A stretch of 64,000 nt of DNA from CBDANW01 sp965197825 (GCA_965197825.1 CBDANW010000002.1:1240001-1304000), one strand, 5' to 3'; positions 52,243 through 61,815 are shown, numbered from the stretch's first letter. Notes: generated by a model from the sequence alone, not told the origin. A program made the numbers and translations.

Positions 52243-53040
52243 TTGTTTCGTGGGCTTTTTTATCTCGCGGTGCTTCTTGCGCTCGTCTGGGGAGCCTATT
52301 CCTATTACGAGAACAAGGAGTTGCCCCTCGTGGGCGGCAGCCTCGACGACGCGGCCACCCTCGCCTCGGTAAAGACGGCGTTCGCTCTTCATCGGGTCCT
52401 GGGGGAGCGGCCGATCTCCGTGCGCACCAGACAAGGCGTCGCCACGCTCACCGGCCAAGTCGGAAGTGATGCGGAAATGGACGAGGCGGAGGGCATCGCC
52501 GCCAGCGTGCCAGGGATCGAGCAGATCGAAAATCTACTGGCGGTCAACTCCGATCTCATCCACGAGAATGCCGGTTCACCTGATGGACATGATGAAGCCG
52601 ATTCGAGGAGGAGCCTCGGGCAAAGGCTGGACGATGTTTCGTTAGCCGCGAAAGTCAGAACCGCCCTCTCTCTTCACAAGGACTTGAAGACGCTCGACAT
52701 TTCCGTCTCCGCCCGGGACGGCGTCGTCTCTTTGGACGGAGCCGTCGAAACCCCGGAGCAGGCCACGGCCGCCGAGCGTCGCGCGGGCGGAGTCGTCGGC
52801 GTGGACGGCGTCGAGAACCGACTCGGGCTAGACGGTCATATCGAACAGATCGCCGAGAGGATCACCGAAAAGCTCATCGCGAACGCGAACCTTGGTGCCT
52901 ACAATCTCCGCGCGACGGTGAACGATGGAAGCATCGTATTGAAGGGGCATGTCGAGACCGGTGCCGAACGAGAGTTGGCGGAGCTTCTCGCGCGCCAGAT
53001 TGCCGGAAGCCGAGGCGTGATCAACGAGATCGAGCGGTGA
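52243..53040 (+). CDS. Membrane-anchored protein with three BON domains
   Basis: TTG 52243 starts a short leader and one membrane helix (LFYLAVLLALVWGAYSYY). Three BON domains follow (about residues 40-100, 130-195 and 200-262), each with the pattern VKTAF...V.TRQGVATLTG or DGVVSLDGAVET. BON domains bind membranes or other envelope proteins, often under osmotic stress. The gene is divergent from the HEAT-type gene. Its stop overlaps the convergent receiver gene by 20 bp. Confidence 0.82.
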   Translation: MFRGLFYLAVLLALVWGAYSYYENKELPLVGGSLDDAATLASVKTAFALHRVLGERPISVRTRQGVATLTGQVGSDAEMDEAEGIAASVPGIEQIENLLAVNSDLIHENAGSPDGHDEADSRRSLGQRLDDVSLAAKVRTALSLHKDLKTLDISVSARDGVVSLDGAVETPEQATAAERRAGGVVGVDGVENRLGLDGHIEQIAERITEKLIANANLGAYNLRATVNDGSIVLKGHVETGAERELAELLARQIAGSRGVINEIER

Positions 53041-53407
53041 TGGTTCTGCGCCAGCGTACCGAAGATTTCACGAGCTCCATCAGCGCCTCGGGGTCGAAGG
53101 GTTTTTCGAAATAGCCTGCCAGATCGAGCTCTTCGGCCCGCTTCCGCACTTCGCTACACCCAAAGGCCGTCACCAGGATGGTCGCGATCTGCGGACAGAA
53201 CGCCCTCGCACGATGCACGAGATCCAAGCCGGTGCCACCGGGTAGATCGAGGTCGGTGATCAAGAGATCGAATCGGTCCGTCGAAAGGAGTGCGGCCGCC
53301 CGCTCGTAGTCCGCGGCGCTTGTGACCTGGAAACCGGCGTTGGCCACGAGGGTCTGAAGTCCCTCACGGTTTTGTCGGTCATCCTCGACGATCAAGATAC
53401 GCTTCAT
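53021..53407 (-). CDS. Single-domain response regulator receiver
   Basis: ATG 53407 begins KRILIVEDD, the acidic pocket. The phosphoacceptor Asp lies in LLITDLDLPGGTG near residue 52, Thr/Ser in ILVTAF near 80 and Lys in YFEKPF near 102. There is no output domain. It may be a phosphate shuttle or an additional input to the nearby two-component operon, but the 224-bp gap without a gene separates them. Confidence 0.88.
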   Translation of the reverse strand: MKRILIVEDDRQNREGLQTLVANAGFQVTSAADYERAAALLSTDRFDLLITDLDLPGGTGLDLVHRARAFCPQIATILVTAFGCSEVRKRAEELDLAGYFEKPFDPEALMELVKSSVRWRRTITARSR

Positions 53408-53637
53408 TCTCAACCGGCCAGGCCGGCCTCCTCTGCAACATCACGTTGTCACGTAGGCAACGTTCACGAGCTGAGCTGTGTGGGTAACCTTGTCCTTTAG
53501 AGGAGAAAGAGCAAGGTTCATGCCAGAGGAGGCCAGAAGAGGGATGCCCCGATATGCCTCAGAAACCTTGAGGTTAGCCGGAGACCGCCCCGGTCGGGGA
53601 AGAGTTGGGTTATGTAAGATCTACGCGTTCTGCGCCA

Positions 53638-54207
53638 CTAGCGACTCGCCCGCTCGACGTCCTCGGCGAGAAGAAAGCCCTTGTCTCCGAGCACCGCGGC
53701 TCTCAACACATCGCCCTGGTCGAGCGCCGTTCGGGCTTGCACCACGAAGGCTTGCGCGGCTTCGACCTGCTCCCGCTGTTCGACCGTTAGCGGGCGGTTA
53801 CGCAGCACGGAGAAGAGATCGGTCGTTCGCTGGAGCTTGACGGCGATGCTCTCCACCTCCCCGGCGTTCGGCTGGTTGCCAGGCAGCTCCGGGCGGGGCG
53901 GTGGTGTCGGCTCGGGTTCCGGTGGAGGCGTGGGCGCGGGACGAGCGGGCCGGCGCGCGGGCTGCGTTTCCTCGATCAGTCCTGGTGGATCTTCGGCCAC
54001 GGCATCTTTCTCGGCTGCGGCGCTCTTGACCTCCGGCTCCGTCTCCGCCACGTCGGGCGATGACTCCGGGACGGATGCCGAAACGGGAGGCCGATGGAAC
54101 TCCGCGCCCACGTTCTTGTGGCACCCGGTAGCGAGACCGAGCCCGGTGGCGAGCGCGACGCCCGCACCGAGACGACCCCACGCGAAACCCCTCCCCCTCA
54201 TCATCAA
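53638..54207 (-). CDS. Hypothetical lipoprotein
   Basis: The signal ends GLATGCH, a lipobox near residue 29. A long Pro/Glu/Ala-rich linker (residues about 40-110) is followed by a helical domain of about 70 residues (VESIAVKLQRTTDLFSVLRNR...TVEQREQVEAAQAFVVQARTAL). Its ATG overlaps the stop of the histidine kinase gene, so it is the last gene of the two-component operon. It may sense or carry the envelope signal. No family recognised. Confidence 0.7.
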   Translation of the reverse strand: MMMRGRGFAWGRLGAGVALATGLGLATGCHKNVGAEFHRPPVSASVPESSPDVAETEPEVKSAAAEKDAVAEDPPGLIEETQPARRPARPAPTPPPEPEPTPPPRPELPGNQPNAGEVESIAVKLQRTTDLFSVLRNRPLTVEQREQVEAAQAFVVQARTALDQGDVLRAAVLGDKGFLLAEDVERASR

Positions 54208-56003
54208 ACCAATACCTCCGGCAGGGTAATGGTAAACCGGGCCCCCTGTCCAGGCGTAGAGTCCACGGTTACGTCTCCGTCATGGAGCTGAATGATGCGG
54301 TAGACCATCGAGAGCCCAATGCCGCTCCCGCGACTCTTGGTCGTGTAGTAGAGGTCGAAAATCTTGGGGAGCTCTTCCGTCTCGATGCCAACACCGGAGT
54401 CCTGAATGTCCAGAACGACGCGGCCCTCCTCGGGGCGACTGGCGGTCAATCGCAGCTCCCCTCCCTCAGGCATCGCCTCACACGCGTTTAACATCAGATT
54501 CAGAACGGCTTGTTGTAGAAGCTCACGGTCGCCGTATATCTTGGGAAGATCGGGAGCGATTTCCGTCTTCATTCGGATCCCGTTCCTTTCGACCTCTCCA
54601 GCCAATAGCCGGGTGGCTTCGCCTAGCACGTCTTCGATGGGGATCGCTTCCAACTGAAGCTCCTCGGGTCGCGTGAACTTCAGGAAGCCCTGAATGACTC
54701 GGTCCAAACGCCGGATCTCCTCCTCCAAGACGTCGAGATAACCTCGTGCCTCCGGATCCACCTTCTCGAGCTTCTGGCGGAGCAACGCCACGTGAATCAC
54801 CATCGCGTTGAGAGGGTTCTTGATCTCATGGGCGACTCCGGACGTCAGCCGTCCCAGCGCGGCAAGCTTCTGGGAGTACGACAGGTGAGATCCCAAGCGG
54901 GAGAGCTTCTCCATGTCTCGCGCGCTCACCATCACGGCAAAGGCGTCGGTCTCCCCGAGACTCTGCGCCGTCAATGTATGAGGCACCTCGCGATCCGCCA
55001 CCCGTAACGGAACGATGCGCGGGCCGACGGCTTGGTTGGCGGCGAAGGCCTCTTCGACGATCAACTGCAGAGGATCATCCGGGGGCAAGACCTCGGAGAG
55101 CGGTTTACCCTGCAATTCGGTTGGCGAGCGTCCCAAGAGCTCACCGGCCGGACGGTTCAGCGAAAGAATGCTTCGCTCCCGGCTGACCACCATCACCGCG
55201 TCTGCTAAACCTTCCAACATTGTCTCGAGCCAGGCCTCGCCGGACTCCCTCAGCCGTCGGTCATCTGCCAGGCGGCGGCTCATCGAGGCGAAGAACTCGG
55301 CGACGCGGCTCACGTCCTCCTCGTTTTTGAGATCGAGCGGCGGCCCTTCGGTTCCGGTGTCGATTCGCGCCAGCTCCCGGCGCAGCACCTCGATGGGGGC
55401 GAGCAGCCGATTGGCCAGATAGAACGAGGCGATGAAAGACACCAGAACCACGCCCGCCGCCAGCGCCGCGTTTCTGGTGATGGCACCGGCCAGCCCTTCT
55501 TTCAGGAACAATGTCGAGACCGCGACCCGTATCGATCCGAAGGGTTCACCATCCACTAGAAAAGGAAGCTCCACTTCCAGAACCTGGTGCCCGCGGCCGA
55601 GAGCCCAGACTTGGGCGAGGGGGCTGCGGTTGGCAAACCCCGAAAGGGAATCCGCGGTCACCAGGAAGACACCTTCCTGCCTGGGATCGCTGTGGAGGAT
55701 CGCGACTCCCAACTCGTCGGTGATCGCAACGTAGAGCGTCGTCGGCGAATAGCCGACCATGGCGTCCACGTCGCTGCGCAGCGCCGCGTTGGAGCGAAGC
55801 GCGGTGCGAATGTCCTCTTCCGCGGGCTCCCGTATGATCCGAGATGCCTGATGATAGAGCGTTTGGGCCAGTAGCTCGGCGCGACTCTGGATTTCTGCCA
55901 CTCCCAGTCTGGCCAACGAAGTGGCGTTCATCAGGCTGGTGGCGAGGGCGACGGCACCCGCGACTAAGGTGAGGGTGGCGATTTGTTTACCGCGGAATCC
56001 CAC
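54204..56003 (-). CDS. Membrane sensor histidine kinase (NtrB/AtoS-like)
   Basis: 599 residues. Membrane helix about 8-28, a periplasmic sensor of about 145 residues, and a second helix about 178-200. HAMP about 200-252, PAS about 262-365 (LADAVMVVSRERSILSLN), a HisKA domain with HEIKNPL near residue 391, and an HATPase_c domain with N-box LNACEAM, DSGVGI and GSGIGLSMV (about 480-598). It phosphorylates the NtrC-type regulator encoded directly upstream (33 bp). The signal is unknown but periplasmic. Confidence 0.93.
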   Translation of the reverse strand: MGFRGKQIATLTLVAGAVALATSLMNATSLARLGVAEIQSRAELLAQTLYHQASRIIREPAEEDIRTALRSNAALRSDVDAMVGYSPTTLYVAITDELGVAILHSDPRQEGVFLVTADSLSGFANRSPLAQVWALGRGHQVLEVELPFLVDGEPFGSIRVAVSTLFLKEGLAGAITRNAALAAGVVLVSFIASFYLANRLLAPIEVLRRELARIDTGTEGPPLDLKNEEDVSRVAEFFASMSRRLADDRRLRESGEAWLETMLEGLADAVMVVSRERSILSLNRPAGELLGRSPTELQGKPLSEVLPPDDPLQLIVEEAFAANQAVGPRIVPLRVADREVPHTLTAQSLGETDAFAVMVSARDMEKLSRLGSHLSYSQKLAALGRLTSGVAHEIKNPLNAMVIHVALLRQKLEKVDPEARGYLDVLEEEIRRLDRVIQGFLKFTRPEELQLEAIPIEDVLGEATRLLAGEVERNGIRMKTEIAPDLPKIYGDRELLQQAVLNLMLNACEAMPEGGELRLTASRPEEGRVVLDIQDSGVGIETEELPKIFDLYYTTKSRGSGIGLSMVYRIIQLHDGDVTVDSTPGQGARFTITLPEVLV

Positions 56004-56036
56004 CGAGGGACCTCCGTTTGCTGGCGTCTTGCGGGA

Positions 56037-57410
56037 TCAGGACTCTCGATACTTCTTTAGCTTGTTGTGAAGCGTCTTCAAGCTGATTCCCAGGATCTCC
56101 GCCGCACGTGTCTTGTTGTGACCAGTGGCCTCCAGCGTCTTCAAGATGAGATTTCGCTCCGCCTGCTCGACGGTCGTCCCGACGCGTAGGGCGAGCTCGT
56201 CCGAGGCCTCAGACGAAGCATTCTCCGTTTGGCGTCCACGAGTCACGAAGGGTGGGAGCTCGTCCAGTCCGATCCGCTTGTCGGAAGCGACGATCACCGC
56301 CCGTTCGATGACGTTGCGTAACTCGCGGACGTTGCCGGGCCAGTGGTAGGTGGCCAGGGCCTGCATGGCACGCGGTTCCGCACCGGCAAGGGGTTTTCCG
56401 TTGGCCTCGCTGAACTCGCGGGTGAAATGCTCGACGAGTTGCGGAACGTCGTCCAGGCGCTCACGCAAAGGAGGCAGGAACAGCCGAAAGACGTTCAGCC
56501 GATAGTAGAGATCCTCACGTAGCTTGCCCTCTTTGAGCGCGCTCTCCGGATTTCGATTCGTGGCGGCCAGCACCCGCACATCGACTTTGATCTCTTCTTG
56601 ACCTCCCAGCCTTCGAAACGCCCGCTCTTCGAGGACGCGCAACAGCTTCACCTGGGTTGCGGGAGCCATCTCCACGACCTCGTCGAGAAATAGAGTTCCG
56701 GTATTCGCCAGCTCGAAACAACCCTCCCGACGACCTTCCGCTCCGGTGAACGCTCCTTTTTCGTGTCCGAAGATCTCACTCTCCAGGAGAGATTCCGGAA
56801 TAGCCGAGCAATTGATCGGCACGAACGGAGCCTTGTTTCTAGGAGAGAGCTCGTGGAGCATGCGCGCGACCAATTCCTTGCCGGTGCCGGACTCGCCCAC
56901 CAACAGGACCGAAGCCGATGAGGGCCCCGCTTGGATGAGCTGCTGATAGAGCCGACACATCGGCGCGCTCTTCCCAACCATCTTGCCGAAACAACCCGTC
57001 GACGCCACTTCGCTCTTGTAGCGTTCCACCTCCGCCAAGACGGCGGGACGCCAGGTGGCCCTCTCGAGCACGGCCTTCAGTTGGCCGGTGTCGACGGGCT
57101 TCGTCAGATAGTCAAAAGCTCCCTGCTTCATGGCTTCCACCGCGCTGGCGATAGTGCCTTTCGCGGTGAGCATGACGAACGACAAATAGCCCAAACTTCC
57201 CGACAGGGCACCTAGAAGCTCCATGCCGTCCATGCGCGGCATAACGAGATCGGCGATGACGACCTTAGGACGGAAGTTAGCCACCTTCTCCAGGGCCTCC
57301 GCACCGTCCGCGGCGGTCTCCGCGGCATAGCCCCAGCTGGTAACTAGCTCGGCGAGCCCGCGCCGCGAGCCGGATTCGTCATCTACGATGAGAACGTTTT
57401 GCTTCGCCAT
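56037..57410 (-). CDS. Sigma-54-dependent NtrC-family response regulator
   Basis: A receiver domain (residues about 5-118; phosphoacceptor in VIADLVMPRMDG near 54, Lys in YLTKPVD near 104), an AAA+ sigma-54 activation domain (about 142-375; Walker A GESGTGKE near 173, GAFTGA near 218) and a Fis-type HTH at the end (NKTRAAEILGISLKTLHNKL). It activates RpoN-dependent promoters when phosphorylated. It is the first gene of the regulator-kinase-lipoprotein operon. Confidence 0.95.
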   Translation of the reverse strand: MAKQNVLIVDDESGSRRGLAELVTSWGYAAETAADGAEALEKVANFRPKVVIADLVMPRMDGMELLGALSGSLGYLSFVMLTAKGTIASAVEAMKQGAFDYLTKPVDTGQLKAVLERATWRPAVLAEVERYKSEVASTGCFGKMVGKSAPMCRLYQQLIQAGPSSASVLLVGESGTGKELVARMLHELSPRNKAPFVPINCSAIPESLLESEIFGHEKGAFTGAEGRREGCFELANTGTLFLDEVVEMAPATQVKLLRVLEERAFRRLGGQEEIKVDVRVLAATNRNPESALKEGKLREDLYYRLNVFRLFLPPLRERLDDVPQLVEHFTREFSEANGKPLAGAEPRAMQALATYHWPGNVRELRNVIERAVIVASDKRIGLDELPPFVTRGRQTENASSEASDELALRVGTTVEQAERNLILKTLEATGHNKTRAAEILGISLKTLHNKLKKYRES

Positions 57411-57490
57411 TCCAATTATCCAGTATATCGCTCAGCGATAGTGATCAACCACACCCTTACCAAGTCTCGGTATGCGTTAGAACAGACGGC

Positions 57491-58042
57491 GTGAACCTAG
57501 ACGATCTCCTGTTACCCATCGGCGGCCGCCTGGCACTGTTGGCCATGGTTCTCGCCGTCTTTGGCCTCGGCTTTCTGGCCCTGTTGTTGAGCTGGTTGCT
57601 GAATTTCGGCCGCCATCGAACGATGGCCAGCCTCAAGCCCTTGCGGAGTCTCTTCGCGCTCGTCTTATCGGTGGCATTTCTCGCATCGGCCGCTGCCGCC
57701 GCCTTCTTGGCCACTTCTCTCCGGACGTACGGTGTCTTCACGGATCGGACGCTCGTCACATACATCCAGTGCGAGCGCATCGTGGACAGTCCAGACTACG
57801 AAATGCTATTGCGATACACACCGGCAAAGGACGGAGAGGAGGGCGAGCCCGTACACTATCTCCTCAAAGGTGACATGTGGGAAGTGGGCGGCAACATCCT
57901 GAAATGGGATCCGCAGCTGGCTCTCCTCGGCGTTCACGGGGATGTCCCGGCCGCTGTTGAATTTGGTCGGGTAGCGGCGGCACCTGTGAATACCCTTAGG
58001 CAGCAAACTCATCGCTGTCAAGAGATTTCTGTTTGTTTCTAA
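57491..58042 (+). CDS. Membrane protein, 3' end replaced by an insertion sequence
   Basis: Two membrane helices (about residues 12-36 and 50-75) precede an outward domain (YGVFTDRTLVTYIQCERI, then HYLLKGDMWEVGGNILKWDP). Coding-like sequence ends at LALLGVH near 57933. The last 35 residues (GDVPAAVEFG...ISVCF) are read from insertion-sequence DNA. The original C-terminus, which should continue the outward domain, is not found elsewhere in the window. Confidence 0.65.
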   Translation: MNLDDLLLPIGGRLALLAMVLAVFGLGFLALLLSWLLNFGRHRTMASLKPLRSLFALVLSVAFLASAAAAAFLATSLRTYGVFTDRTLVTYIQCERIVDSPDYEMLLRYTPAKDGEEGEPVHYLLKGDMWEVGGNILKWDPQLALLGVHGDVPAAVEFGRVAAAPVNTLRQQTHRCQEISVCF

Positions 58043-58796
58043 GCGCGTGAACGAGAGCGCCCATATGGCGATAGCCTTTGATACGCCGGAACTTTTTCTG
58101 CGCGGTGACGACGCCAAGAGCGGTCCATCGGCGAACCATGGAAGGACTCTACCAACGCTTGACGTTTCTCGATACTCTGCGAATGGTTCCGTTGAGATTC
58201 TCAATGGCGTTCGTCGTGGCAAGAGACTGGCGAAGTAAGGCGGGCAGCGCGAGCTTCACGACCGTGAGTGTCTCTTCCATCCCTTCACGAAGGCTTCCGG
58301 CAGCTTCGTCGTAGCCGTTTCGCTCGAGCCACGACACCAATGCCTGAAGTCGCTTGCGCGCCTTGTCGGCACTCTTGCACTTGTAGGCTTCCTTCATCGT
58401 CTGGAGCACGTAGGCGTGACGAGACCTGGGAAGGTACGAGCGAAGATTCCGGAGTTTATGGATCTGGCACCTTTGGATGACCGCGAGGTCCCCCAAAACG
58501 TCGACGAGTGCCTTGCGGATGCCTTTGCCTCCGTCCACTACGCAGAGAATCGACTCATCGACGCGCAAGCCTCGCTCGAGAAGGTCCTGCAACATCGCGG
58601 TGCACACCCGAGAGTTCTCCGTCGAGCCCAGCCATATACCCAGGGGCACCTTCGTTCCATCTATTGTGATACCGAGAGTTACGACGACGGTCTGTCCGGC
58701 CACCTCAAGGCCATCCAGCATCAGTGCCGCAAGCTCGAACTCCTCTAGCCGCCGAGACAGGTATTCCTCGAGCTTCTTAGTCGTCTGGCTCACGAG
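57996..58796 (-). pseudogene. IS256-type transposase, N-terminally truncated and with a nonsense codon
   Basis: From 58796 down, the minus strand encodes SQTTKKLEEYLSRRLEEFEL, LMLDGLEVAGQ (first catalytic Asp region), CVVDGGKGIRKAL (second) and RCQIHKLRNLRSYL. NAIENLNGTIRR and VKRW come next, then TAG at 58149-58151. The same frame continues beyond it as SMVRRWTALGVV and FRRIKGYRHMGALVHAL to TAA at 57996. The first 120 or so residues are missing because the second transposase gene begins exactly at 58797; the frame that seems to extend upstream is only its antisense. Confidence 0.82.
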
Positions 58797-59972
58797 GTGA
58801 CGGAGTACCGGGAGTTCGTCCAACTTCGGCTGCGTAAGCGGGTACTGGAGGCGATCGAGGTTGTGCTCGAGGAAGAAGTCGACCAAGCGCTGGGGTGTGG
58901 TAGCTACGAGCGTGCGGAAGACCGCCGTGGATATCGCAACGGAGCCGAAACCCGTCGCGTGACGACGTCGGTGGGAACTCGCGAGCTCCGTGTGCCACGA
59001 GCCCGCGTGCGAGACGAGGAAACGGGAGAGACGACAGAGTTCAGGAGCGAGCTGTTGCCCCGGTACGCGCGCCGGACTCGTGAGGTCGACGAGGCGATCT
59101 TGGGGACGTACTTGTCGGGCGCGAATAGCCGCCGGATCCGCAAAGCGCTGAAACCACTGCTCGGTGAGGAGCACCTATCGAAGAGCGCGGTGTCTCGCGT
59201 GGTTAGCCGGCTGAAGGAGCGCTTCGAGGAATGGCAGAACCGTGCTCTCAGCGAGGAGGTCTACGCGATCGTTTACCTGGACGGCTTCCACCTGAAAGTG
59301 CGGATGGCGAAACGTGTGATCAGCGTACCCGTACTGGTCGCGCTCGGGGTCGCGCCAGACGGGCACAAACGTCTGTTGTCATTACGTCTGGCGGTGAGCG
59401 AAGCCTCGACGCATTGGGGCTCCGTGCTGGAGGGACTCCAGGCTCGAGGACTCCGGGCTCCCAAGCTAGTGATCAGCGACGGCCACAAGGGGCTGACGAA
59501 AGCGCTGGAGAAGTGGCCGGGGTGCCGGTTGCAGCGATGTACCGAGCACAAGCGCGCCGACTTGCTCGAACATTGCCCGGCGCACGCACGCCGTGAGCTC
59601 CGGCGTGACTACAACCGGATCGTCTACGCCAAGAACGGGATCGATGCTCGCAAAGCCTATGACGAGCTCGTCGCCAAGTGGACGCCTCTCGCGCCGGCCG
59701 TCGTCCGAAGCCTAGAGGAGGCCGGTAATCAGCTGCTGACCTTCTACGAATTCCATCGTGCCATGTGGAAATCGATTCGAACGACCAATGCTCTGGAGAA
59801 TCTCAACCGCGAGTTTCGACGCCGGACGAAAACCCAAGCGTCGTTCTCCAGCGAGGAGTCCGCGGTCGCTTTGCTGTTTGGGCTTATCGCCTCTGGCCAG
59901 ATTCAACTACGACGCATCGACGGCTACCAACGTCTGAGCGAGGTTCTCGAACGCGCGGAAGTTGCCGCCTGA
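58797..59972 (+). CDS. IS256-type transposase, intact reading frame
   Basis: 391 residues from GTG 58797. The N-terminal RNase-H-associated region is VLEEEVDQALGCGSYERAEDR followed by RRGYRNGAETR, as is standard for the mutator family. Catalytic Asp regions are VYLDGFHL near residue 160 and LVISDGHKGLTKAL near 225, with CxxH RCTEHKRADLL near 245. The final Glu lies in NALENLNREFRRRTK near 330. It belongs to a different branch from its neighbours. It lies against the truncated transposase on the opposite strand with no recognisable left terminal repeat, so it may be unable to transpose even though the frame is complete. Confidence 0.9.
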   Translation: MTEYREFVQLRLRKRVLEAIEVVLEEEVDQALGCGSYERAEDRRGYRNGAETRRVTTSVGTRELRVPRARVRDEETGETTEFRSELLPRYARRTREVDEAILGTYLSGANSRRIRKALKPLLGEEHLSKSAVSRVVSRLKERFEEWQNRALSEEVYAIVYLDGFHLKVRMAKRVISVPVLVALGVAPDGHKRLLSLRLAVSEASTHWGSVLEGLQARGLRAPKLVISDGHKGLTKALEKWPGCRLQRCTEHKRADLLEHCPAHARRELRRDYNRIVYAKNGIDARKAYDELVAKWTPLAPAVVRSLEEAGNQLLTFYEFHRAMWKSIRTTNALENLNREFRRRTKTQASFSSEESAVALLFGLIASGQIQLRRIDGYQRLSEVLERAEVAA

Positions 59973-60420
59973 TATGATACTCTGATGACGGAGTGGAGGG
60001 TGCCGTTCTTTTTCCACGGACCTCGGGACACATCCTTTTTTTGACACCTCTACCTTAGAGGGCGCGCCGGGGCTGGGCCGAGGCCCGAGGATGGCTGGCC
60101 AAAAACGGCCACCTGGCAGAACTCACCGATGAGGGACCCCGGGAGCGGTCCGACGAAGGAGACTCCCGGCTCGTACCCCAGCGCGCCCATGAACTCATAG
60201 TCCCAATAAGACTTCTACGTCGCGGCGCATTTGAACCACCGCCCGGTAGTCATGCTCCATCAAGGGAGCAACCTCCTCCACAAACGGAGCAAGCTCCTCC
60301 ATCACAATTTTGGCTTCTCTCGAAAACTGCTCGATTATAATTTGACTGGGGGCGATTCCGGTGATAAGTTCTACTTTCGAACTCTACATCGGCCAGGAGG
60401 GATACTCGCTGCTCAAGGTG
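59973..60420. other. Gap with coding-like remnants on the minus strand
   Basis: After the transposase no complete gene is present. On the minus strand three pieces look coding but are out of frame with each other: LEQRVSLLADVEF near 60385-60425, VELITGIAPSQIIIEQFSRE to EHDYRAVVQMRRDVEVLLGL (about 60205-60375), and YWDYEFMGALGYEPGVSF (about 60150-60205). They could be a decayed gene behind the insertion sequences. No family recognised. Confidence 0.35.
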
Positions 60421-60494
60421 CCGTCTGACTAGCTTGAGTTCAGCAACCACCTAATTTGACGGCCAACAGAAACTACGGTTCCGTCTGACTAATT
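60421..60494. repeat. GCCGTC/GACGGC intergenic repeat and a partial second unit
   Basis: Unit one (60420-60470) runs GCCGTCTGACTAGCTTGAGT to CTAATTTGACGGCCAACAG. A second start, CCGTCTGACTAATTAG at 60481, runs into the stop codon of the MglA-like gene. Confidence 0.7.
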
Positions 60495-61815
60495 AGTCGC
60501 GTCTTCTTTGGATGCGAATGTGCAGCGTCAGGTTGAACTCGACGTCGGTGGCATCCGGGTCGATGGACAGATGGACGGGAACCACGACGCGCTGCGGCTT
60601 TCCGGAGCTCGGGGGTGCGTCGATCCTAAGTTCTATGGTCGGCGACGTGGTGTTCGGTTGGGATAGCTCGACGACGGCCTCTTCCTCCAGGTCCAGCTCG
60701 TGAAAGCCGACTTCGGAATCCACAGGGACTTCGGGTGCGGTGATGGCGTTGCTGAGGGAAGGTTCGCCCGACCCGAAGTTATCCATGAGCGAGTCGATCT
60801 CGTTCTCCTCGAGTGCGTCCGCTCCCTTCCCTAGGTCCTTTTTCTTGTTCTTCCAGAGCTTTCCGAGGGGTGAGTTCGTTTTGGGAGACGCCTTGGCACC
60901 TACTCCTGATAGGGCACCGTCTAGCACCTCTTCGATGTCCAGCTCGCTGAAGATTTCTCCGGCGTCGTCGGACGCGCCGCCGGGGGTTCGTGTCGAGGGT
61001 TGGGTAACCGCACGACGCCGATCTTCCCGCGAGATCCCCTCGCTCGTAAGCTCGCTGAAGGGATCCGAATCGGCCTCACCCACGCCGTCAGTGACGTCGC
61101 CCGAACCTTCGCTGGAGGCGAACGGATCCGTCGACTCCTGGATCAGCCGGCGCTCGCCGGTGAACGCGCCTCCTCCCGCGACCGCCACCGCCGGCTGTTC
61201 CGCGGGGAGGCTGGCGCCCGGTTTGGTTCCGTACTTTTCCATGACCGAGCGCAACACGAGACCGCTGATCGCCTTCAAGGTGTCTTCGACCCCGACCCCC
61301 TGCGTGGCCACGGTCTCGTAGAAAGGAACGTTCAGTTTGTTGATCGTGTCGCACATTTCTTCGACGCTCATCACCTCGGGAAGATCGCGCTTGTTGTACT
61401 GCATTACTAGGGGGGTCTCCTCTAGTTTCAGGCCGTGCGCAAGGAGGTTCTCTCGGAGATTGTCCAGGCTCTCCAGATTGGCCTCCAACATGGCCCGCTG
61501 CGAGTCCGCGACGAAAACCACCCCGTCGGCCCCTTTGAGAACCATGCGGCGCGTGGTGTCGTAGAAGACCTGCCCCGGAACCGTATAAACTTGGATGCGC
61601 GTCTTGATGCCGCGGACGACTCCTGCCTCCAACGGGAGGAAGTCGAAGTAAAGTGTGCGGTCGGTCTCGGTGGCTAGCGTGAGTAGCCGGCCTTTGTTCT
61701 GAAGCGGGAGCTCATCGTGAATGTATTGCAGATTGGTGGTCTTGCCGCTGAGGCCGGGCCCATAGAACACGATCTTTGCGGTGAGCTCTTTTAGGGAGTA
61801 ATTGAACAGTACCAC
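60493..61815 (-). CDS. mglA: MglA-like Ras-family GTPase with long C-terminal extension
   Basis: Residues 1-200 are a small GTPase: P-loop GPGLSGKTTN near 19, a switch region with VPGQVFYDTTRRMVLKG near 77, NKRD near 126 and the MglA-type N-terminus MVLFNYSLKELTAKIVFYG. MglA proteins set front-rear polarity by recruiting motility proteins and are switched off by the roadblock protein MglB. MglA itself is about 195 residues; here a further 240 residues follow, mostly acidic and low in complexity, with a final beta-rich segment (RVVVPVHLSIDPDATDVEFNL). The extension may hold partners. No MglB gene was recognised nearby. Confidence 0.88.
   Translation of the reverse strand: MVLFNYSLKELTAKIVFYGPGLSGKTTNLQYIHDELPLQNKGRLLTLATETDRTLYFDFLPLEAGVVRGIKTRIQVYTVPGQVFYDTTRRMVLKGADGVVFVADSQRAMLEANLESLDNLRENLLAHGLKLEETPLVMQYNKRDLPEVMSVEEMCDTINKLNVPFYETVATQGVGVEDTLKAISGLVLRSVMEKYGTKPGASLPAEQPAVAVAGGGAFTGERRLIQESTDPFASSEGSGDVTDGVGEADSDPFSELTSEGISREDRRRAVTQPSTRTPGGASDDAGEIFSELDIEEVLDGALSGVGAKASPKTNSPLGKLWKNKKKDLGKGADALEENEIDSLMDNFGSGEPSLSNAITAPEVPVDSEVGFHELDLEEEAVVELSQPNTTSPTIELRIDAPPSSGKPQRVVVPVHLSIDPDATDVEFNLTLHIRIQRRRD

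Noticed and set aside
58797..59174. N-terminal part of the longer minus-strand transposase frame
   Set aside because: It is the antisense of the plus-strand transposase start; transposase-like residues begin only at 58796.
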